This document shows, one piece after another, positions 35,019-47,600 of a stretch of 64,000 bases of DNA. The position numbers were made by a program, and so were the translations under genes. The DNA is from Absidia repens (taxonomy: Eukaryota; Mucoromycota; Mucoromycetes; Mucorales; Cunninghamellaceae). The stretch covers positions 248,001 to 312,000 of the forward strand of contig MCGE01000013.1 of the NCBI GenBank assembly GCA_002105175.1, in the 5' to 3' direction. Below the pieces are notes generated by a model. That model saw only the letters and a program-made list of their open reading frames with translations. It was not told the origin of the DNA and searched no databases. Position 1 is the first letter of the stretch, and each line of letters begins with the position of its first letter.

Positions 35019-37346
35019 CTACCAGAGAAATTTAGTAGGGACTATACTACATTGTTGTTGCTGTTGCTTTTTATACTGTGGGAATGATGGTGATTTGAGA
35101 AAGTCATATTGACTATAATATTTAACCTCTTCTTCATCTTCCTCATCCTCCGAGTTCTTTTCATTTTTCTGACTAGTACCACCACTTGCTAAATCCGCAT
35201 AAATATCATCCCCATATAAACCATAGTCATCATCATCATCATCGTCGTCCTCGTCGTCCTCTCCAATACTATCCCCAATACTATCCAATTCTGTTTCTTC
35301 ACGGCATTCATCAAAGATGGAGACCATGTAATTTAAGACCTGTTCCCATTGTTTGGAACGCTCCATATTTTCAGCCAAGACATACATCCGGCATTCAAAT
35401 TCCGGATGGTCAAGAATACTTCGTCGATATGCTGGGTCCAATGTGTGTTCGGAAAATTGCAGGGTCAATCCACCGGCGCCAATAGGTTGTTCATCTTGTT
35501 CCTCGGCATTGCCATGGTAGGCTTCGATTAAAGTATGTAGAGGAATGATATGAAGCGGAGGTCGGGTCTTTTTTTTTATCATGCACACACACAAAAAAAA
35601 AAAAAAAAAAAAGAGGGGGTGTCAAAATTCATACCCAGTACCTCATCCACACTAAAATTTACCTCTCTAAAATCAAAATCGTAGAGTTCTAGCTGTACGC
35701 CTCTGACAACTACCCAGAATCGCTCCAACCTCTATTGATAAAAAAAAAAAAAAGAGAGAGAAGGCGGTGGTGAGGAAGTTAGTGCCAGTCATTAAAAAAT
35801 CAACTTAATTTTTTTGGGTGGGGGTGGTCTTACCGGAGTGAATGTTCCTCTTACTTGCATTGTAAGATAGTCCTCCATGAGTTTTGAATTATTTATCATT
35901 GTTTGGGATCGATGGCTCACATAGACACCAAAGACGACCAACACCTGATAACTTTGTCCATTGGAATGATCTGTAATGACTTGACGTTGAACATGTTTTT
36001 GAGTTGGTGACAAATGAATTTGAAATTGATGCTGTCCTACACGAATATCCTGATTCTGTTGCTGTGCCCTTGGATAAAATAATTGAACACCGGCACGTTG
36101 CTGAGAATAAATGCTCAAGGTTGCATTACATGATTCATCCACATCACTATGTTTCCAAGCAAAAAAAAAAAAAAAAAAAAAAAAAAGTTCATGGAGGGAA
36201 TGTGAATATTTTCAGGTACCATCCAACCCAACAAAAAAACCCCACCCCCAACTTACAATAAAAATGTTTCATCTAAATTGGCCTGAACACTGTTTTTGCC
36301 ACATTTTTCACTCGCTGTATAGGCACTCATACATGTTTCTTCATGGATTTGAACGCCACAACGAAACAAACGTGCTGTATTGAAACAAAAAAAATTTAGA
36401 CTATTTATATATAAAAAGCGTGATCATATATTTCTGTACCTTTGGAAGAATCTTGACTTGTTATTTGTAGTACTACGGGTTATAGAAACATTTAACAATG
36501 GTACTTGTCAAGGAAAGCGAGAGGAATTTTTTTTTTTTACCTCTTAAATAAAAAGTGGCCTTTGGCTTCATTTCTTTAGGTTCTGTCGGAGAAGTCAAAG
36601 GCGAGCTAAAAATAGATCATTGGAAAAAAAAATGCATGAATTTTTTTTTTTTTTTTTTTTTTTTTGGTGGGGAGGGTATGTATTGTTGTTACCACTTACA
36701 AAGGTCGATGGGGTTTACGAAATACAATCGATGTAGCGCAATTGGCTAATGGATTTTGTAAACCCTGCTGGGATTCAGCCAATGAGGGGTGTTTAATCCA
36801 TTGCCATTTTTCATCGGGTAATTGTTCTAAAGTATGATGCGCACCGTTGTAATGCACTACGGGTTCCATTTTCTTAATCATGTTAGTTGAAATTGATTTG
36901 GTAGGTGGTTTCTTTTTAAATGACATGAATGAAAAAGTGGACATGGATTTATGGATGTGACGATGATGAGAAGGTGTGAGATTGTTTTCCAAATCCCTCT
37001 CATCCTCAGCCTCATCATCATCATCATCATCATCGTTGTCATTGTCAATCACAGGGCCTTTTTTCGCGTAATAAAAGTCATCGGTAGTGTCGTCTGGCTT
37101 ATTGAATTTGTGTAAATCATGTGTTTTTATCATAGCAGGAGCGATTCTTTTCGTAGTACGATGATGCCCTGCTTGAGAAATACGTTGAAATGATTTGTTG
37201 ACTATATTTTTCAGTGACAAAGTGGAAAGGGATGATTTAATGGAAGGTGTTGGATGCGAGAGTTGCTGGAGCATCCGAAATCGATGGGACGGTGGAGGTG
37301 GTGGACTGGGTAATAATGGATTTCGTACCACAGGGTAGTCTGTCAT
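35019..37346 (-). CDS. Anillin/Bud4-like PH-domain protein (7 exons)
   Basis: Exons 37346-36700, 36605-36541, 36472-36440, 36374-36257, 36146-35834, 35731-35663 and 35567-35019 give 597 aa with phases closing. The first 215 residues are basic, Pro- and Asp-rich and look disordered. Residues about 250-410 form a beta-rich, C2-like region (ARLFRCGVQIHEETC; DVDESCNATLSIYSQQRAG; FQIHLSPTQKHVQRQV), followed by a PH domain beginning RLERFWVVVRGVQLELYDFDFRE and ending near MERSKQWEQVLNYMVSIFDE. A C2/anillin-homology block plus C-terminal PH is the layout of anillin, Mid2 and Bud4 proteins, which anchor septins and the division ring. The tail is acidic, ending in a Gln run. It is much shorter than typical Bud4. 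The assignment rests on architecture. The acceptor of the last exon is purine-rich (aaaaag), which is unusual. Confidence 0.6.
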
Positions 37347-39615
37347 TGTTGTAATACTATGTAATGAGTTACAGAAAGGAAAAAGGGTTCCTGGATGTGG
37401 ATAAATGGCGTTTTGTAGCTTTAAAAACAATGCGTTATCCGTCGGGACATTTTCATAACTGGTATCAGGAACGATCGGGGAATATCGGTTTGTTGGTGGT
37501 TTTTTTTTTTTTTTTTATTCACATATCATACATTTGTATCCACCAGCAGTACATCATTCTTCATTCTTACTTTTGAACGTGACCATTTTTCATTCTGGTG
37601 ACAGTCTTTTTTTTTCCCTGCTTCCATATCATACAGAAAATTATTGCATCCCCATATTTTAGCACTATGTATCAACTTTTTTATGTGCTGCACGAATAAT
37701 ATTTTGGTTGCTTTCGAGCATAAGAGTACCGCAACACCTATTGTACCTAAAGGTGAAGTGATTCACCATGTGCGTACCTGTGTGCATAGTGTGTGTGGGG
37801 ACTTGTATCTAGTTGGTGAATAAGCATAACGTTAAATAAACTGATCCAATCGAAGAAGGCTATGATATTCTACGGTGAACTGCAAACTATTTTACCATGA
37901 AAGGGTCGATTACCTTTTTTGTATTCACCAGAGAATAAAAAGTTGTGGACAAGTCCTCAACTGAAACCTGAGAAAAATATTTGAACACCCGCCCACCTGA
38001 TTCTTATTTTTTTTTTTTTTTTTTTCGCTTTCTTTCTTTCTTATTTCACTTTCTTTTTCTTCCTCCACCATTCAGCTTCTTTGAAGTCATAGAAGACTTA
38101 GATTAGTGTCGGGGCTAGTTTAGAAGCGTTTTCAGTTCAGGGATTACAACATGCATGGGAAACCCTTTCATTTTGAATTCAGGATTTTAAACTACCATTA
38201 GTGGGGGTTTTTTTCATGTCATCATTAGCTTAGTTTAGTGATAGTTTATCCATAGTTTTTATCTTATCGGAATAAATACGTCTCTTTTACTTGCTTCAAT
38301 GAAATATGTCCCATTAGTCTCTCTCATGTTTTGTGTGATGGATGCCTTTATACTACAATCACTCCTTTTGTACAGTGTTGACACTTATGGCACTTCAAGA
38401 AAAGATAAAATTCAGACTTTTCTCTTGCCATTTGCAGTACATTAGATCCCTTTTTTACAGTCGTTTTTTCAGATTAGTATTGATCATACTTCAGATCACA
38501 TTTTAATCTTCCTCATGCCTTCTCCAATAAATTGCTTCCAATAAACCCTTTGTTACAATGAACCTTCTCTCCTTTCGTTTTAGTATCTAACCAATATTCT
38601 TCAATAAGATATGTAGCCATTGTATGGTGAACAATGGCGCTTTTGTAGTTGACTTATCAGCGTTTTCACTAAACAATTACTCTCTAGTTCTCCCACAATG
38701 ACTAATTCATCCTCCCCACCCCCACCTCAGAGTCGAGTGATTCGTTGAAAGTTCTGGGTTACTTGATAAGTATGAAACGTGGTGGCCACGTCTCTCTATT
38801 CTATACCACTCATATGAGTGAAAAGAAGTCATCCCAAAAACGTAACCTCACTAGACTTAAGATAATGTATATATATCCAGAGCGTTTTTTTATTTTTGCC
38901 ATGTGAACACCCCACCCCTCATCCTGCTTCTCTGATACTTTACTTTCTTGCTCAACATCAACAGAACAACGAAAAGTTCATTTCCTTCGAGATCGACTAT
39001 TTACCAAAATGGAAAAACAAAGTGCCGGACCTTTTTTTTTTTTTTTGTGGGGCGCATGTTAATATGATAGAGCATGTGCGCGCCTTTTGGACTCGACGCC
39101 AAAAATAGTAGTAACACCTGATCGTTTCTGTCCCTGACAACCTAATATTTTTTTTTTTTTACTCTTCCCGCTATTCATATTTCATTCAAGCCGTTTAAAA
39201 AATCGGCACCTGCTCCGTACCTTATCATAAGAGTAGAATACTATAAGAACACAACCAACTAACCCTACTGACACGAAAATAATGTTTGGAGTTTCATTCC
39301 ACACAGCCAACCATTATAAGATTCCACACATTAACAAAACAAGGTTCTGTAGAGACTACACATTCATTGATGGCTTTGAAATTTTTGGAGGAGAGTTTTT
39401 TATTTGTCAATATCATATAATACAAAAAAGAGGGGTAAATAAAAAAAAGGGGGGGGAAGGTGTCGATTGTACTGTACAAACTAGATGTAAAAAAAAAAAT
39501 TATAGAAAGAAGTATATATACGGAGAGAGAGTAAATGCAAAAGAAGACTATAGAAACAATAATAAACGATATAAAGGGGAAAAGAGGGGGGGGATAAGGT
39601 CGGAAGGGTACTAAG
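37347..39615. other. Gene-poor segment with repeat copy 4
   Basis: Between the anillin-like promoter and the 3' end of the CRAL-TRIO gene. It contains the dispersed repeat (37980-38660), poly-T tracts (37500-37517, 38010-38026, 39033-39045) and short frames without support. Confidence 0.5.
37980..38660 (+). repeat. Dispersed repeat, copy 4
   Basis: Begins near acacccgcccacctg (CACCTG replaces CACGTG), then a T/C-rich tract, the core with one G fewer (catgggaaaccc) at about 38130-38190, cggaataaatac (38272), and tail subunits at gtcccattagtctctctcat (38310) and about 190 bp later. Confidence 0.75.
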
Positions 39616-41731
39616 CTAATGACCTAAAGAAGAAGACAAAGAAGCACCAAGTCCACCCGCGAAGGAAGCAGCCAAGCCAACAGATGTTAACGTAATGGTT
39701 CTAGAGTTGCTATTGACCATCATTTTGGCCAACAAACGTTTCATTGAATGTTCCACCGGTCCACGTAAAAACATATACAAAAACACCCAATACAAAGTTC
39801 CATGGTAAGCAAACGATAATCGGAAAAACCGGCGGGTCAGCCTTACCAAACGCTGTTCAGATCGACGTAGTTGAATTTTCAAAGAATCATTGGCATGCGT
39901 ACCCGATGGTTGAAGATGTGGGAAGTGAGGATGAGCATTACCAGGCACAGAATACCGTCGCGAGATTCCTATTGTTTGTTCTTGTTGTTGCTGTTGCTTG
40001 ATCACTACTACTGTTTCCACATTATCCAATAGTAATTCTTGCCCTTCTTGAAGTTGTTGTTGCTGCTGTTGTTGTTGTTGTTCTTCAAGAGCAAGGTTGG
40101 TCAGACGATAAGTTAAATCCACTCCACATACACCGTCATAGTTGTTGTTACTGGTAGTTGTTTCCGACATGGCCGTATAGAGAGATGTCGACGAAGACCC
40201 AAAGTAGGAGGCCAAAAATGATGGTATATCTAAAAAGTAGTGATTTGTTGATAAGGGTGCCGACACAGGTGGATGATTTGTTACTGGCCATCGGGAAGGT
40301 GATCTTATGCCAATGGGTGTCAGAGCTCCAGGTGTCCCATAAACGCTAGAATAGCCATCGGAAACTCTACGCTGAGTCGATTGCGACGGTAGTTCGTGCT
40401 GGTGTTTCAATTCAACTTCTTCCGCCAATGGTGATCCAGGCGCATCGTAAAAGTCGTCCGACGAGTAAGAAGAGATGGAGAGACTTGGGCTTGATCTTGT
40501 GGAAGGAACAATACCAGGTGATACGACGGAAGCTCGTGATATGGAGAAGTCGGCGATCGTGGGGAAGTGACGGGCGACAGTGAGAGTGGTGTTTCCATTT
40601 TCCATCCACTTCCATATTTTCGTATAATCGTGTCGGTTTCCAAAGTCCATTCATAATCATCAGTGCCCCGAGTTCTATAAAACAAATACAAGATATCAGA
40701 TACTGACAAACTTTTTTCTTCTTCGTAGGGTTTACCTCGTAGAAGATTTTCTTCGGGATGCATTCTTTCACTTCGTTGACGGATGGAAAGTTGATCTTGC
40801 TTTTGGCACTTTCGGATAACATGAGCTTGACCATTTGCCATAAACCTTGATAAATCCATCCAAAGTTCATTACATAGATGGATCCAAAAAACCCCGGAAA
40901 TCGATCGTCAGTCACAGTTTGTAGTTCTTGTATTAAGCGTTTTTCCTACTCAATGAAAAGGTAAAGAATATTAGTTCTATATAATTTGTGCTTTGATATG
41001 ATATATACATTACCAATGGGATCATAGGTGATTTCGATATATCGATGATAACCACAATTTGAGACACAAGTACAAGTGGCGAGTCATAATACAGTGTGTT
41101 GGTATTCGAATCGTGAGATCGCTTTAGTTCATTCCTTCGAGTCAATTCTAGAGTCCATTTCCGTGCAATTTCCATCACTAAACAAGCAAACTGTGGGATA
41201 GTATCTGATAAAGCCAGTTCACCAAAGTTGGGAAAATGCCGCATACGGACAACTACCACAGGTCGTTCGAAGCGGTCTTGCTTGTTGAAAAAGGCAAATG
41301 TCGGTTGGTGATCACAAACGTAGAAGCCCGGGTGAATGGTGTCCCATGCAAGTTGATCGATCTTGGTATCCCTGCGCCAAAACACTGTGTCCATAATTTC
41401 TCCATAAGCCATGGATTCGTCAAAGTCGCAATCGTCTAGGAAGCGGAAAAGTGTCACTACATGCAAAAAAGAATACACTGTAATGAGTCATCAAAAACAA
41501 TTACCACTGGTTCTATTTTAATTTTTTGTCCATATATCAAAGTAAAAGGGAAAAAAAGTGCCTACCATGATCTTGTACAAAATCTAAAGCAAAGGCGAGA
41601 TCAGGTTGAGGTAACGCCAAGTCGTTCAAGCCTTGTTTAAGCTTTGTTTCAAGTGCGAGAAGGATAGGTTTGCTTTTGAGATACTTTGCATTGAGTTCCA
41701 CTAATGTTTGTTCCGTCAATGAAGTTGTCAT
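39616..41731 (-). CDS. CRAL-TRIO (Sec14-like) lipid-transfer protein, frame break in last exon
   Basis: Exons 41731-41566, 41456-41014, 40945-40736 and 40674-39616. Exons 1-3 join in phase and encode an N-terminal CRAL-TRIO-N helix region and the lipid-binding fold: VVVVRMRHFPNFGEL, QIVVIIDISKSP, PGFFGSIYVMNFGWIYQGLW, IPKKIFYE. Such proteins carry phosphoinositides or other lipids between membranes. The last exon carries a long Ser/Pro/Gln-rich tail and a C-terminal hydrophobic, Gly-rich segment (GLAASFAGGLGASLSSSLGH), suggesting a membrane tether. The expected continuation of the fold, TDDYEWTLE, lies in a different frame from both exon 3 and the tail, so either two compensating indels (near the CCCC at 40666-40669 and downstream) or an unrecognised splice is needed. 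The family is certain; the exact model is not. Confidence 0.75.
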
Positions 41732-42433
41732 ATAGTTCGTAATGAATGGAAAAACCAGTGAATGTGAGTTCAAATAAAAAATAAAGAAAAAGAAAATAAT
41801 AAGGATAAAGAACCACATTTACCAAAAGAAAAGAGAGCCAGACACTTTTCTGCCGAAATTGATTCTCCGCTCCCCCAAAAAAACCTTTGTGGAATCAGCA
41901 TGAACCCAGGATGACAGAAAAATAGGAATTGAACGAGACTTTCGGCATGATCATGAACCATTGAAGATGGTATAATTTTAAGTGAACCAGACCAATACTT
42001 AGAAAATCAATAAAACAATACAAAGGTATAGTTCGACTGCTATAGAGTTTTCATTGTGCTTCCTTTCATATGGAAATGGCCCTATACCAACAGGCCAAAA
42101 TTCCATATATAGCCCTGTTCTCTGTCAAAAAAAAAAAAAAAAAAAAAAAAAAAACGAGTGGGGACTAATGGTCTCATCAGACATAATTCAAGTATTCGTA
42201 TTGGATCCCGTCATGTCCTTTTTATTCCCCCGAATACTATCTTCCCCACTTCGCTGATAAGTAAATATAACAAACAGACCCTAAGTATTATAAACGACAA
42301 GACAATACAAAAGGTAAAAATAAGGTATTTTATTATTTGTATATGGTAGGTAACAGATACAACTAAATATATAACTAAATATAAACGAAATGACTATGAC
42401 TCTAATAGGGAAGATGAATGGCTTGGTCAAGAT
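41732..42433. other. Intergenic region, about 700 bp
   Basis: Promoter side of the CRAL-TRIO gene and 3' side of the P450 gene. It includes a 28-base A run (42127-42154). No supported gene. Confidence 0.6.
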
Positions 42434-42907
42434 TTATTTTCTTGGCACAATCTTGAATTGACCAGATGGGATTCTTGAATAATCATCAGTAGGGAAGGTG
42501 ATGGGTCCGACGGCTGACATTTTGTAGCTTCGGATCAACATGGCAAGGATAGTTTTAATTTCTTGAATAGCGAACCATCGTCCAGGACAACTGTGTCGGC
42601 CTAGGATACAAAAAATGAAAAGAAAAAAAAAGTTTAGAAAGTGGATTTGCAATGAAATCAACTTGTGAAAAAAAAATTTTTTACCCATTCCAAAGAACAT
42701 AAAGTCTTCACCAATCTTGGTTGAATTTTTGTCTTGGTTCACGAATCGATAAGCATCAAATGTGTTCAAATTTTCAGCATTTTTTTGGAGAGTGGGATCA
42801 CGATGGTTGGAATAGAAGTTGAGGAATGCATTTTCACCTATTTGTTTGGATTTTTTTTTTTAAAGAAAAATGAAAAGATTGATAAATATGACTTGGGGAG
42901 ACGTTGT

Positions 42908-42938
<31 letters not shown>

Positions 42939-44633
42939 AATCCACTTACCTGGGCGAATGACTGCGCCTCCAGAGAGGGTGATGGTTCTGTTGGAGGTGT
43001 TTTTGTGAGGAAGGCCAATATAATCGTTTCGAAGACGGCTAGTTTCACGGATCAAACTGTCCATCTTGACAAACTTGTTGAGGATTTCACGAGTGAATAC
43101 TTCAGGGCCAACCGATTTATCGAATCCAGCATCTTCTAATACTTGGTTTTGTTCTTCGTAGAGATCTTCTAATACCTTGGGATTATCTAAAAGACGATAC
43201 ATAGCCAAAGTACCATTTTCGCTAGTGGTGTGTAAAGCAGCAAAAATGATTTCAGTCATCCAACGGACACAGTAGTCAATCAAATCCAAATGGGCTGGGC
43301 AATCTCCAGATTCGATAATATCTTGTAAAAAGTCATTCTATACAATTATTTAAAAAATAACAATCAGTATAATTCCACTTACATATGTATTGTATATAAA
43401 AAAGAAAACTTACTGGTCGATCCCAATTGCTATCGTTATCTTTCATGGCACTCAATCGGGAAGCAATTTCAGGAGCCAAGGCTGTTCTGAGTTGATGACG
43501 ATGACGTTGGACATGCTTTGAGGTCTTGCCAATTAACCACATACGGAATTTCATAATGTTGGGGAAGAATTCCAAGTAGGGTTTTGGCCCCAATTCTGCG
43601 CCAACTTCCAAGACCATGTTTTTGAATGAATCCACCAACTGTTCATTCTTTGCTAATTCAGGTCCAACGAAAACAGATGCACTAGCCTTCGCCACCATAT
43701 GTTGTACAAAAGGATAAACATGATAGAATTCTTTTCCTTCGTCTAAAAATCATAAAATAGTGTTAGAGGAGGATGAGTTGTCTGGCTTTCGCTCGCTTTA
43801 CCTGGTACCACACCGCCACATTGATCGGCTAATCCAATTTTGAGCTGTAAGAAGGGAAAAAAGAATGAGTCAGTCAAGCAAAATGTACAGTTTAAATGAT
43901 GTTTGTAAATCTACCCTACAGGTTCTACTTACATGTTCGATAACACGGCCGGTATAGAAGGGAAGCTTTGGACTGAGATTCTTCTTGATTCCACTAGCAA
44001 TGGCTTCTGTAGGCAAGTCATGAACACTTCCACCGTTTGATAAAAGAGTAGGATCAAATTGCTAAAAAGAAGCATAGTAAAAAAAGTCAATATTCCAAAC
44101 CGCAACAAGGTAACGCTTTTCTTTTTACTTACTCTTTTAATGCCTTCAATGAAGCTGAAGTCTTCGTTCAAAAAGACTTCCCGGACTTGAGGACCTGAAA
44201 CAACAGTGGCATACTATTGATATTAAGCGACAAAGAATAAGTGTGAGAAACTCTATGTATTGATAAAGAGAGAGATAGCGAGCGAGAAAATTGGGTTCGT
44301 ACCTGACCAAATAAGTAAGCACCATAAACGGGGCCTAGCTTTGCCTCCCACTTTTTGATAAAGGCAACAGGATCTTCACGGAATTCAGGAGTAGATCCCA
44401 ATAAGAAGTTCGAGGAGGGAACTTGAGGGCAACCGCGATCGTTCTATTTAAACATACGAAATAAGAAGCATTAAAACCAATGGTCATGTCATTGTCAAAG
44501 AAAAAAGGGGGGGAGGGAAGTTCTGTCCTACCTTTGAGGATTTATAAGCAGCGACACCAGACATTAAAAGAGCAGCAGTGGCAATACCGATGACGCCTTC
44601 CTTAGTAGACGCAAGGGATTGTAACTGATCCAT
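42434..44633 (-). CDS. Cytochrome P450 monooxygenase (9 exons)
   Basis: Exons 44633-44532, 44443-44303, 44213-44133, 44061-43933, 43844-43802, 43742-43414, 43337-42950, 42837-42685 and 42600-42434 give 510 aa with all phases closing. It has an N-terminal membrane anchor (VIGIATAALLMSGVAAY), a B-region VVSGPQVREVFLNEDF, an I-helix EIIFAALHTTSENG, the ExxR motif ETSR (about residue 373), and the heme loop FFGMGRHSCPGRWFA with Cys about 459, split by the last intron. The enzyme is ER-bound and would need a P450 reductase. Helix I has HTTSE in place of the usual AGxDT. The style matches P450s expanded in Mucoromycota; I do not assign a CYP family or substrate. The neighbouring genes do not suggest a metabolite cluster. 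Confidence 0.92.
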
Positions 44634-47600
44634 GGTCTTCTTTTGATCGAAGTTGGTGATAAAATGATGAATGTATTGAGTGAACATAATGTAAGAAATA
44701 AGATTAAAGAAAGAAAAGAAAAAAAAAGTTTCCGCCTGCTACTTTTCATCATGCCTATATAGAAAAGATATTGAAATCCCGCTATTCCATCTCATCCAAT
44801 CGGTCAGACGGGTGTTTCGGCGTCTATGCATATCATCCAATCGCAATGCTTGTATACTCAATCGGGCCGAAAATCAACTGTCATTCCCTTTGGTCTTTCA
44901 TTCCCTTTTTCACCTTAGTTGGGCTCGTTTTTTCATGGTGTTTTAATTTACTGTATTTCTGGGTTTCGATTTGCCCGTTGCCTTTTTTCGATATTTATCA
45001 AACAATGGAACGTCTATTCCGCGATCGTAATTAATTTGTACTTCCGGCCGTTCTTTCTCACTTGAGAAATTTATATCATTCACTCTAAAGGATACTCGTT
45101 ATTTAACAGTGCTTATAACAAGAAAGAATGTTTATAAAGCATAGTGCTTATGATGAGCAGGTGATAATCGATTTGTTTTAAAGGGAAAAGTACAGGGAGA
45201 GGGAGGGAAAATTTTCATCCTGATTTCAAGGTTTAAAAAGATTTGTGGAGAAAAAATGATCCAGTGAACGAGAGTTTTTCAAATCCCGATTATTTTGGGG
45301 ACGAACTCCAAATAAATCGAGTAAAATTCTAACTGCCTATGATAAAAAAGTAAGGAGATGTCCATTCGTTAGAAGTAGTAGTATCATGTATTATAAGAAC
45401 AAAAAAAGAAAAAAAAAAAAGAATCAAGATGATGTAGTAAGGGAGAAAGTGGGTATTGTCTAAACATCACCCCCTGAACCAAGCCTCATTGTCGGGCATC
45501 TGTCACCGCGACCGTTCACATATTCAATATCATATACATGAGCACACTTGCTGAGCTTGTATAAATATTACAGAGCACAATTTTCCCTTTCTTTTTGCCC
45601 AGACTTTTTCCATTAGACTTTTTTATTTATTTTTATTTTTCATTGAGCACCTATCGATTGTATATTGTTTTTATTATCGGTCACACGTGAACCATTCCAT
45701 CCTGTGCTATACTATCTAAGAATGTGATCTCTTTTTAATGACGGGAAAATAATGCTCATCATCGTTATTCGGCCGCCGTTGGCCGTAATACCGGGAGCTC
45801 TTACTATTGGGTTGATTGGACAGGTGATTTTGACGGAGATTTTTTTTTCGAACCTCCAACACACAATAAATGTTAGGTCGATCATTATTGCCATGACCAA
45901 ACCGAACTACTGGGAGTATTCAAACTTGTGTTCAAATTTCCCCCTCTGCATTGCATCACTTGTGCATAGTATATGGACAGGCCCGCACATTCAATTCACA
46001 CGGGCATTCCTAGAAAATAGCAAATCTTATAAAGAGAGAGAAAAAAAAAAGAGGTTCAGCTAGAAAACCTTTTTTCCTAGTTTAATGCCGTTTGCTTGGA
46101 GATGATGAAGGAGATGAAGTCACGATTTTTGGATCTTTCCAAGTCATCTAAAGTGGAATGAAATTTATCACTGGTACGGTTATACGGTCCGTCGTCAAAA
46201 TACTGAGAGGGTATTTCTGAAAACGGGATTGATGAATTGTACCCTGAATGTCGGCCCGATTTGAGATGCGGGGACAGGAATGTCAATGTGGATATGTAAC
46301 ATTTTTTTATTCTTTAGTTATTTACATTTAGCATGCGTTATTGTATCACTTCTGGATCACAGTATTAGCATTCAGTCGATTTGGTATAGGATAATTGATA
46401 CAGGAAGCATATGTAATCAGAGAGTGTACGCTATTCCATGGCGAATGACAAACTACTCTATTGTACAGTAAAGTGAATGGGTTAACTAAATTAGGTCAGA
46501 TTATTCCATTTGATCCGAAAAGGCATCAAGAGAGGAAAACGACCAGCCAGTCGATGTTGACTGATGGTGGTTTATTCAAAAGGAAGTTTTCCAATCCTCT
46601 GGACCCAAAGACAATTTTAGATTCCGCCCACGTGAATATTTGTTTACTCCCGCTGTTTATTTTTTACGTCTCTCTTTCTTTTCATTTTCTTTTTTTCCTC
46701 CGTTTTTTTCTTCACCATTCAACTTCGATGGGGTTATATTAGACTTGGAATAGTGTTAGGACTAGGTTAGAAGGGTTTCCAACTCAGGGATTACAAGATC
46801 CATGGGGAAACCCTTTCATTTTGGATTCAGGATTTAAGACCAACATTATTTGGCTTTTTGCCGCCATCATTAGTTTGGTTTAGTTTATTGTTAGTTTGTC
46901 CATAGTTTGTATCTATTTTTGAATAAAATATATTCTTTTTACTTGCTTAAATGAAAAAATGTCCCATTCGTCTCTCTCATGTTATGTACAATAGATTCCA
47001 TTTTACTGTCATCACATCCCTCCCTTCTTGATTAATTCGACCGCTGTAGTGTTTCAATGAAAACTGTCTTTTAATACTTCGTCATTCCGTACAGTATATT
47101 ATATTGCTTTTTTTTATTTGTCCTTTTAGATTAGTTTGAGCGTACTGCATATCTCACTTTGGTCTTCCTCAAACTTTATACACGAGATCCCTTGTTATAA
47201 TGAACCCATCCTTTAGTTTTAGCATCTACCAATTTGCTTCAAATAAAATATATCCTGTTTTAACTACCATGTGCTGGTCTATTTGATAGTAACAAAGTCA
47301 TTTGTTATAGTGAATATCCCACCATCCACTAATGAAAAAAAATATCATGGGCTACTGGGATATCAAGACGATTACAACAATACAAACATGCATTTTTCGA
47401 TACTGCCGAACCATACAGTCTACAGGAAATTGATATGTTACGATTCTATGTAGGCATTTAAAATCACCAAATCACAGTGACACGTCAACAATGCTTATCA
47501 CACTCTATTTATTTATTTATTTTCTGAAGGAAGAGAGTAGGTGGAGGGGGTGGTAGGACAAACTTCAATTGAACAGGCGAAACCTATGTATTGGAACAAG

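Noticed and set aside
38896..39108. 70-codon frame containing FISFEIDYLPKWKNK
   Set aside because: It begins at a non-ATG codon and runs through a poly-T tract; no support as a gene.
45712..46063. Overlapping frames of 62 and 103 codons on both strands
   Set aside because: No domain, no splice context and composition like the surrounding intergenic DNA.
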